Below are positions 58,448 to 64,000 of a DNA stretch of 64,000 nucleotides, piece by piece; the stretch's first letter is position 1; the number at the start of each line of letters is the position of its first letter. Location: assembly GCA_900318625.1 (NCBI GenBank), contig ONLG01000001.1, positions 1 to 64,000 of the forward strand, in the 5' to 3' direction. The position numbers and the translations under genes are program-made. The notes below the pieces were generated by a model. It had not been told where the DNA came from. It did no database searches and saw only the letters and a list, made by a program, of their open reading frames with translations. Origin of the DNA: an uncultured Prevotella sp. GTDB taxonomy: Bacteria > Bacteroidota > Bacteroidia > Bacteroidales > Bacteroidaceae.

Positions 58448-60430
58448 ATGGACACTATATTCAAGGAATGGGAGAAAAAGCTCTCTACATTCGAAAGCAG
58501 CGTAGAGAAAGACCTTGCCGAGATACGCAAGTGCAAGGCCGAGATGCAGCAGATACAGGTCGACATCACCGCCGAGATAAAGAGTGGGCACTACCTGCGC
58601 GACCCGCAGCGGCTTGTGCTCTCTGCACCAGAGATTGTAATAGGCAACGTAGACCGCAACGGAACTCTCCTTCAAGGCGGCTCGGTCATCATCCGAGGCT
58701 CTCACGTCGGCGTTGAGGGCGTTGGCGAAGGTGGTGATGTGGAGCTTCGTGCCGCCAGCCTGCGCCAGGTTGCCGAAGACCCGGGTCCCGACGGTAAAGA
58801 GCACGTGGTGGGCGCAGTCTCCGAAGTGGTCAGCCATGCCCGCAACATCACCCTCCACAGCGAGGACGCACAGGGAGCCTTCTCCTCGCCTACACCCATG
58901 GCAGGCATCAGCGGTGTGCGAATCCATGCCGACCAGACTGTAGACATACACGCCGCCATGACCGCAGAGAGCCGCGAGAAGCAGCTCGACAACCTCATCA
59001 AGAGCAAGGAAACGCTGAAGAACAACCTCAAGCAGCAGGCATCGGCCTACAAGAGCTCGTTTGGAGAGCTGGTCAAGGAGATGGAAAAGCTGCTCGAAGA
59101 CAAGGAGAAGCTGTCGGGAGACTACAGCGACGTGCGCACTAACTTCCAAGACATAGGCGACATCAACGAACAGATAGAAACGCTGTCACAGGCCATCACC
59201 GAGCAGACCTACGCCTACTCCGAAGTGCTGTCGCTTCTGGCCGAAGCCAGCCGCCAGCTGAAGTGCTTCAAGGACGAGAAGTCGAAGATAGTGAAGGGCG
59301 ACGACTTCAAGAAAAAGCCTACGGGAGCGCGCGTCAACGTCACGGGCGAGCGCATAAGCCTCACGTCAATGGACGGCGAGAGCAACCTGCGCGACAACGA
59401 AGGCTCCGGCATTTCGGTGAAAGCCAACACCGTGGACATCGCGTCGATTGAGCATGACGGCAAACTGAAAAAGGACGGAAAGGTCAGCATACAGGCCAAG
59501 AACGTTGAGGTGGCCACTGCCGGCACAGCCGACATGAAGCGCGACGACAAGGGTGTGGTGGAGAAAGCCACCTACACTGCCGAGGGCGACTTCACACTGA
59601 AGTCGAAGAACATCACCATCGAGAGCGTCGACTACGAAGTGGCCGACAAGAAGCTCAAGGAGAAGCAGCTCACTGCCGACAGCAAGATAAAGCTCCGCGC
59701 CAAGACCATCGAGGTGAGCACCGAAGGCTCTGCCAACGTGGAGGTCGACGACAAGGGCAAGCTCACTAAAGCCAACATGACAGCCCAGGGCGACATCATC
59801 GTCAAGTCCAAAACCTTCACCCTTGAGAGCACCGACAGCGACATCGAGAGCGGCAATGCCAAGGAGAAAGCCCTCACCAAGGGCGGCAGCGTGGCCATCC
59901 GCGCCGAGAAACTCGACCTCTCTGCCACCGACACCGAAGGCAAAGCCACGGGCAGTGTGAGCATCAACGCCAAGGCGGTAGCCATGAAGTCGATGGACGT
60001 GGAGAAGGAGAAGCGCACCGACGACAAGCTTGCTGCCGGCAGCACCATGACCATCGTGGCCGAAAAGATGTACTTAGGTGCCAAGTCGAACGACGTGAAG
60101 AGCAAGAAAGTGCAGGTAATGTCGGAAGAGGTTGGTGCCTTTGCCGACAAGACACTTGAGATACAGCAGGACAACGGCAAGGCTATGGTGCAGCTTACGG
60201 GTGGCAACACCTCGGTAGGCGGCAGCAAGACACAGCTCTACGGACCCACGACCATCAACGCAAAGACCGAGGTCAAGGACGAGCTGAAGGCTCCGAAAGC
60301 CACCATAGACAACCTCGAGGCAAAGACATCGTTCAAGTCGACAAACATCAGCGACGGCATAGCAGTGCCGGCACCACCCAGCACGGCCAACCTCAGTGCC
60401 AAGCTGAAGACCGAGGATGCGCCGAAGTAA
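58448..60430 (+). CDS. Beta-helical needle-like protein with coiled coil
   Basis: A 660-residue protein. 1-60 helical; 55-170 beta-rich (RLVLSAPEIVIGNVDRNGTLLQGGSVIIRGSHVG, ARNITLHSEDAQG, GVRIHADQTVDIHAAM). A coiled coil spans about 175-285 (EKQLDNLIKSKETLKNNLKQQASAY). Residues 300-600 are repeats of the type T-V-x-I-A-S/T-x-x-D-x-x-x-K-x-x-G-x-V-x-I-x-A-K (SIQAKNVEVATAGTADM, KLRAKTIEVSTEGSANV). They resemble the VgrG needle (DUF2345). It may extend the spike or carry effectors. It has no predicted signal peptide. The gene starts 13 bases after VgrG. Confidence 0.75.
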   Translation: MDTIFKEWEKKLSTFESSVEKDLAEIRKCKAEMQQIQVDITAEIKSGHYLRDPQRLVLSAPEIVIGNVDRNGTLLQGGSVIIRGSHVGVEGVGEGGDVELRAASLRQVAEDPGPDGKEHVVGAVSEVVSHARNITLHSEDAQGAFSSPTPMAGISGVRIHADQTVDIHAAMTAESREKQLDNLIKSKETLKNNLKQQASAYKSSFGELVKEMEKLLEDKEKLSGDYSDVRTNFQDIGDINEQIETLSQAITEQTYAYSEVLSLLAEASRQLKCFKDEKSKIVKGDDFKKKPTGARVNVTGERISLTSMDGESNLRDNEGSGISVKANTVDIASIEHDGKLKKDGKVSIQAKNVEVATAGTADMKRDDKGVVEKATYTAEGDFTLKSKNITIESVDYEVADKKLKEKQLTADSKIKLRAKTIEVSTEGSANVEVDDKGKLTKANMTAQGDIIVKSKTFTLESTDSDIESGNAKEKALTKGGSVAIRAEKLDLSATDTEGKATGSVSINAKAVAMKSMDVEKEKRTDDKLAAGSTMTIVAEKMYLGAKSNDVKSKKVQVMSEEVGAFADKTLEIQQDNGKAMVQLTGGNTSVGGSKTQLYGPTTINAKTEVKDELKAPKATIDNLEAKTSFKSTNISDGIAVPAPPSTANLSAKLKTEDAPK

Positions 60431-60484
60431 TCCGCTCACCCACTTACCACCACCCAAATAACCATAACAACACCACAGAAAGAT

Positions 60485-61159
60485 ATGACAAACTACATAG
60501 CAGTGGAACTCACAGAGTTCGAGAAGAAGATGAGCGGCTACATCATGCTGTTCAACTACCGCATGACAAACCTGTGCGTAAAGGCCGAACCGACGGCATT
60601 GCTCCCCGTGACCGTAGCCTTGGACAGTTCCGAATACAATTTCGAGGACGTTGCCGTAACCATGAGGCCCGACGAGTTCACCTTCGACGTTTATCCCAAG
60701 AACCAGAACAACCTTCAGGCTATAGTGCGGGGCGTAGAGGAGATGCACCCGGAGTTCAAGATGGAAGTGAAAACCGAGAAGCAAGACGACGGCAAGGAGA
60801 TACACCACGTGGTCTACACCATGCCCGATGTGGACAAGACGCGCCGCGACCTGATAAACGAGACCTCAAAGATATTCCACAAGGAGTGTCTTGCCAAGCT
60901 CAACGTGTGCTTCGTGAAGCAGCAAACGCAGATGTCGGAAGCCTTCGAGCACCTCTCTGCTTCCGACGTTGACGAAGCCAAGGACTCACTGAAAAAGATA
61001 TACGAAGAGTCGAAGAAGCAAGCCGACAAACTGCTCGATGCCAAGCTTCAGGAAACAGAGGAAGCCTATCAGCACTACTTGGAGGGAAAGAAAGACGACA
61101 ATCAGAAAGACGGCAGTGGCTTCGACGTTACCAAAGCCATGAAACTGCCACAACAATAG
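60485..61159 (+). CDS. Cytosolic protein of unknown function, after the needle gene
   Basis: A 224-residue protein. It begins MTNYIAVELTEFEKKMSGYIML, has a beta-rich middle (LLPVTVALDSSEYNFEDVAVTMRPDEFTFDVYP) and ends in a long helical stretch (DEAKDSLKKIYEESKKQADKLLDAKLQETEEAYQHYLEGK) and a disordered tail. I do not recognise it. Its place after VgrG and the needle-like gene fits a loading chaperone (for example the DUF1795/Eag or DUF4123 type) or a cargo protein, but no motif of these families is visible. No membrane segment. Confidence 0.6.
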   Translation: MTNYIAVELTEFEKKMSGYIMLFNYRMTNLCVKAEPTALLPVTVALDSSEYNFEDVAVTMRPDEFTFDVYPKNQNNLQAIVRGVEEMHPEFKMEVKTEKQDDGKEIHHVVYTMPDVDKTRRDLINETSKIFHKECLAKLNVCFVKQQTQMSEAFEHLSASDVDEAKDSLKKIYEESKKQADKLLDAKLQETEEAYQHYLEGKKDDNQKDGSGFDVTKAMKLPQQ

Positions 61160-61178
61160 CATAACAACAACCATACAA

Positions 61179-61316
61179 ATGAAAAGAAACAACTACAAGC
61201 GACCATCAGTGAAGGCAGCCGCCCTCGACGAAATGACAATGCTGCAGGCCAGCGAGAGGGGCATCAAAGCCGTGAAAGAACAGTACGTAACCGAAGAGGA
61301 ACAGGTATGGGAATAG
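61179..61316 (+). CDS. Small basic peptide, 45 residues
   Basis: MKRNNYKRPSVKAAALDEMTMLQ... ending EEEQVWE. It starts 20 bases after the preceding stop and its end overlaps the lipoprotein start (61307) by ten bases, which is typical of translational coupling. No homologue is known to me. It may be a chance frame, but the coupling and normal composition favour a real gene. Confidence 0.5.
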   Translation: MKRNNYKRPSVKAAALDEMTMLQASERGIKAVKEQYVTEEEQVWE

Positions 61317-62767
61317 TCAGACCACTTATGCAGGCATCACTGCTGCTCGCAGTGATGCTCTTTTCTGCATGTACGGGAGGTAAGGACCCCGAGCCGCCCG
61401 TGCCCACGAAGACCTACACTCTCACCGTGAGGGCTGATAAGGGCAGCGATGCCGAGACGCGTGCGCTGTCTATCGACGACGGCGGAAAGATGATTGGCGA
61501 GTGGGCAACCACCGACCACATCTACGTAAAGAAGGGCAACACCTGGTGCACAGGCTACATACAGCCGCAGTATGCCGGCACTTCGACCACGCTCTCGGGC
61601 ACTATCTCCGGCGTGGAGATTGCCGTCAAAGACCAGCTGCTGCTACAGTTCCCACGTCAGACCATCGACTACACCGGGCAAGACGGCACCTTGCAGACCA
61701 TTGCCGAGAGCTACGACTACTCCTCTGCCACAGCCACTGTCACCAGCGTTGACGGCGGACAGGTCAGCGCCGATGCCGTGACGTTCAGCAACCAGCAGGC
61801 CATCGTGAAGTTCAACCTCCGCACCACCTCGGGCACCGCCATCCAGGCGAGCAGCCTGAAGATAGCGGCTGCCGGACTGAAGACCTCCGACGGCGCAACC
61901 GGCGAGCTCACCATCACCCCCGCCTCGCCCACAGCGGAAATCTACGCAGCCCTCAGCGGCATCAGCAACGCCACCCTCACCCTCACGGCAACCGTCGGTT
62001 CTGAGACCTATCGCTACGAGCGGGCCGGCGTAACCTTTGCCAACGGCATATACTACCCCCTCACCGTGAAGATGAAGTCGCACGAGGAGGAGCAGCTCGG
62101 GCAGCCGCTGACGCTGGAACCGACCGAAGACGACACGCAGATAACCTTCATCAACAAAGCCGAAGGTCCCGTGGAGTTCAGCCGCAACCTCACCAACTGG
62201 GTGCAGATAGGCTCCGGCGAGTCGCGCAACATCACTGTCGACGCAGGCCAGCAGGTCTATTTCCGAGGCAACAACGCCACCTACTACCCCGACAGCGAGC
62301 CCTCGCTGATTTCGTGTACGGCTCCGTGCTACGTCTACGGCAACGTAATGAGCCTCGTCAGTGCTACCGGCTACGAGACCCTCGCCACCCTGACAGAGCC
62401 CAACACCTTCCGCCGCCTGTTCGAGGACAACGCAAACATCATCAGCCATCCGCAGAAGAGTCTGCTGCTGCCGGCAACGACACTGCAGCCCAGCTGCTAC
62501 CGCAATATGTTCTCGGGCTGCACGTCACTCACCGTGGCTCCCACGCTGCCGGCGACGGCCCTCAGAGCCAACTGCTATCAGGCCATGTTCGAGGGCTGCA
62601 GCGCACTGGCACGCGTGAAATGCCTTGCCACAAACCTCTCGCCTACTGACTGCACCACCAACTGGCTCAGCAACGTGAGCGCGACAGGCGTGTTCATAAA
62701 GAACGCCGCCATGACTTCGTGGCCCAAAGGCGACAGCGGCATCCCCTACGACTGGCAGGTGGAATAG
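61307..62767 (+). CDS. Lipoprotein with fimbrillin-like N terminus and leucine-rich-like C terminus
   Basis: A 486-residue lipoprotein. The signal peptide (MGIVRPLMQASLLLAVMLFSACTGG) ends in the lipobox FSAC. Residues about 40-260 are beta-rich in the manner of Bacteroidales fimbrillins (TYTLTVRADKGSDAETRALSIDDGGKM, WATTDHIYVKKGN, ANGIYYPLTVKM). Residues about 385-470 hold BspA-like leucine-rich repeats (CYRNMFSGCTSLTVAPTLPATALRANCYQAMFEGCSALARVKC). It is probably on the surface. It is the last gene of the unit and is followed by a strong terminator. It might be a T6SS immunity or accessory protein, or simply a passenger. Confidence 0.75.
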   Translation: MGIVRPLMQASLLLAVMLFSACTGGKDPEPPVPTKTYTLTVRADKGSDAETRALSIDDGGKMIGEWATTDHIYVKKGNTWCTGYIQPQYAGTSTTLSGTISGVEIAVKDQLLLQFPRQTIDYTGQDGTLQTIAESYDYSSATATVTSVDGGQVSADAVTFSNQQAIVKFNLRTTSGTAIQASSLKIAAAGLKTSDGATGELTITPASPTAEIYAALSGISNATLTLTATVGSETYRYERAGVTFANGIYYPLTVKMKSHEEEQLGQPLTLEPTEDDTQITFINKAEGPVEFSRNLTNWVQIGSGESRNITVDAGQQVYFRGNNATYYPDSEPSLISCTAPCYVYGNVMSLVSATGYETLATLTEPNTFRRLFEDNANIISHPQKSLLLPATTLQPSCYRNMFSGCTSLTVAPTLPATALRANCYQAMFEGCSALARVKCLATNLSPTDCTTNWLSNVSATGVFIKNAAMTSWPKGDSGIPYDWQVE

Positions 62768-62789
62768 GGCATCGTGGCTGAAAACAGAT

Positions 62790-62823
62790 AATCGGGAGCC
62801 GTTACCGGCTACCCGATTTTTTT
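62790..62823 (+). terminator. Terminator of the second T6SS unit
   Basis: AATCGGG (62790-62796) pairs with CCCGATT (62812-62818), with an inner CCG/CGG pair, and is followed by a seven-T tract. Confidence 0.88.
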
Positions 62824-62854
62824 GTGTACGACTGCGCCGAAGCCTCCGCTGAAT

Positions 62855-62965
62855 TTACGGAGCCCTCCGTAAACTTTCTCCAGCAGCCCCGTAACAATGC
62901 TACAGCTATCCTGTAACATTGCTCCAGAGCCTCTGTAAGCTTACTCCGGGGCTGTTGGAGAAACA
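62855..62965. repeat. Dispersed intergenic repeat, copy 2
   Basis: Shares CTCCGTAAACTTTCTCC, CAGCCCCG, CAATGCTACAGCTAT and GGGGCTGTTGGAGAAA with 7065-7195. Both copies follow a terminator. Confidence 0.75.
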
Positions 62966-63048
62966 TTACGGCCATTTTCCGATTCAGCAGACGCGCCAGA
63001 CTGTGGATTATTATAGGCTCGGAAGTAGTTGTTTTAAGGAAAAATATG

Positions 63049-63056
63049 TACCTTTG
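63049..63056 (+). promoter_or_regulatory. Upstream promoter element of typA
   Basis: TACCTTTG matches TAnnTTTG, 86 bases before the second -7 element. The -33 region is weak. It suggests two start points for typA. Confidence 0.5.
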
Positions 63057-63080
63057 CTCCGTTAAACGCAGCGAAGGTAC

Positions 63081-63143
63081 TCACGTTCGGCAAAAAAAAG
63101 AAATTCTTTTCTTTGTTTTGCTCTTACTTAACCGTACCTTTGC
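63081..63143 (+). promoter_or_regulatory. Promoter box of typA, near-copy of the cca promoter
   Basis: Contains CGGCAAAAAAAAG, TTCTTTTCTTTGTTTTGC and AACCGTACCTTTGCA, with -7 element TACCTTTG at 63135-63142. It is about 90% identical by eye to 8235-8297. Confidence 0.8.
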
Positions 63144-63188
63144 ACCCTGATAATCTGCCTGTTCGGCAGAAAACACAAATCAACAACC

Positions 63189-64000
63189 ATGCAAGACATA
63201 AGGAACATAGCCATCATAGCCCACGTGGATCATGGCAAGACTACACTTGTAGACAAGATGATGCTCGCCGGAAAGCTCTTCCGCGAGGGACAGGATAACA
63301 GCTCGCAGGTGCTCGACTCGAACGACCTGGAACGCGAGCGAGGAATAACAATCCTATCGAAGAACGTATCAATAAACTGGAAAGGCACAAAAATCAACAT
63401 CATCGACACTCCGGGACACTCCGACTTCGGCGGTGAGGTGGAGCGCGTGCTCAACATGGCCGACGGCTGCCTGCTGCTCGTGGATGCCTTCGAGGGTCCA
63501 ATGCCCCAGACGCGCTTCGTGTTGCAGAAGGCACTGCAAATCGGACTCAAGCCGATGGTGGTGGTAAACAAGGTCGACAAGCCCAACTGCCGCCCCGAGG
63601 AGGTCTACGAGATGGTGTTCGACCTTATGTGCGACCTCAATGCCACCGAGGAGCAGCTCGACTTCACGGTGGTCTACGGCTCTGCAAAGCAGGGCTGGAT
63701 GGGGCCCGACTACCAGCACCCTACCGACAACATAGACTATCTGCTCGACAAGATAGTTGAGATTATTCCTGCTCCGCAGCAGCTTGAGGGCACTCCGCAG
63801 ATGCTTATCACGTCGCTCGACTACAGCAACTACACCGGGCGCATAGCCGTGGGACGCGTCCACCGGGGCACCCTCGCCGACGGAATGAACGTGACCATCT
63901 GCCACCGCGACGGCTCACAGGAGAAGACGCGCATCAAGGAGCTCCACACCTTCGAGGGCATGGGACACCAGAAGACTGCTTCGGTAAGCTCGGGCGACAT
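63189..64000 (+). CDS. typA: Ribosome-binding GTPase TypA/BipA (partial, runs off the end)
   Basis: The first 270 residues of a translational GTPase of TypA/BipA type, which acts on ribosomes in stress and assembly. G1 AIIAHVDHGKTTLVDKM, switch DSNDLERERGITI, G3 IIDTPGHSDFGGEVERVLNMADGCLLLVDAFEGPMPQTRFVLQKAL, G4 VVNKVDKP and G5 YGSAKQGWMG are all present, followed by the start of domain 2. The sequence VLQKALQIGLKPMVVVNKVDKPNCRPEEVY identifies TypA rather than EF-G. The gene is cut by the window end. It has two promoter candidates. Confidence 0.95.
   Translation, partial: MQDIRNIAIIAHVDHGKTTLVDKMMLAGKLFREGQDNSSQVLDSNDLERERGITILSKNVSINWKGTKINIIDTPGHSDFGGEVERVLNMADGCLLLVDAFEGPMPQTRFVLQKALQIGLKPMVVVNKVDKPNCRPEEVYEMVFDLMCDLNATEEQLDFTVVYGSAKQGWMGPDYQHPTDNIDYLLDKIVEIIPAPQQLEGTPQMLITSLDYSNYTGRIAVGRVHRGTLADGMNVTICHRDGSQEKTRIKELHTFEGMGHQKTASVSSGD

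Noticed and set aside
63189..64000. Elongation factor G (fusA)
   Set aside because: The GTPase domain matches TypA/BipA (VLQKALQIGLKPMVVVNKVDKPNCRPEEVY), not EF-G.

Overview
The window looks like a chromosome segment from a Bacteroidales bacterium, most likely a Prevotella-type organism. The signs are Bacteroidota promoters of the TAnnTTTG type, protein families typical of Bacteroides and Prevotella (BT_3928-like DoxX, DUF1599, DUF6078-like), and a type VI secretion system (T6SS) of the Bacteroidota kind that lacks TssJ, TssL and TssM. I see no rRNA, tRNA, CRISPR array or transposase gene.

Layout. 1-1270 is gene-free and packed with short palindromic repeats, including a 30-bp unit seen in both filled and empty sites. 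1271-6345 is a minus-strand housekeeping operon (DUF1599, DoxX, tpiA, SPOR, folE, xth). 6512-9886 holds a DUF6078-like gene, a MntA/HEPN toxin-antitoxin-like pair and a CCA-adding enzyme that carries an in-frame palindromic insertion. 10013-16738 is an RND tripartite efflux operon followed by lpxA. 16965-28778 is a minus-strand block of Sel1-repeat proteins, small secreted proteins (two of them broken copies) and a signalling operon: LytTR regulator, two FHA proteins, a caspase-like protein, an acidic membrane protein, a PP2C phosphatase, a Sel1 protein and a Hanks-type kinase. 28966-30587 holds a radical SAM gene and an AT-rich membrane protein.

31086-52777 reads as one plus-strand T6SS unit. 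It begins with a NusG/UpxY-like antiterminator, then TssH/ClpV, TssB, TssC, two Hcp/TssD, a PAAR-like tip, TssG, TssK, TssE and TssF. A ubiquitin-like conjugation set is interleaved with these genes: an E1-like enzyme (38842-39978) before TssG, then directly after TssF a ubiquitin-like protein (44197-44514) and an E2-like enzyme (44524-45129). Next come a secreted protein and a 1089-residue membrane protein (46335-49604) with a vWA-like domain, a RING-H2-like zinc motif predicted to be cytosolic, and a C-terminal FHA-like domain. The unit ends with a partner-switching module: a SpoIIE phosphatase fused to an anti-sigma-type kinase, a STAS antagonist and an AraC-type regulator.

A second transcription unit (from 53127) follows a terminator, a three-copy operator-like palindrome and a promoter. 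It encodes two more Hcp-like proteins, a VgrG with a coiled coil of about 210 residues inserted in its OB fold, a beta-helical needle-like protein, an unknown protein, a 45-residue peptide and a lipoprotein. The window ends inside typA/bipA.

The main candidate for a new system is the E1 / ubiquitin-like / E2 / membrane RING-FHA set built into the T6SS operon, with no recognisable deconjugating protease. It suggests covalent protein modification as a means of assembling or controlling this secretion machine, or of arming its cargo. All functional statements rest on reading motifs by eye; no database search was run.
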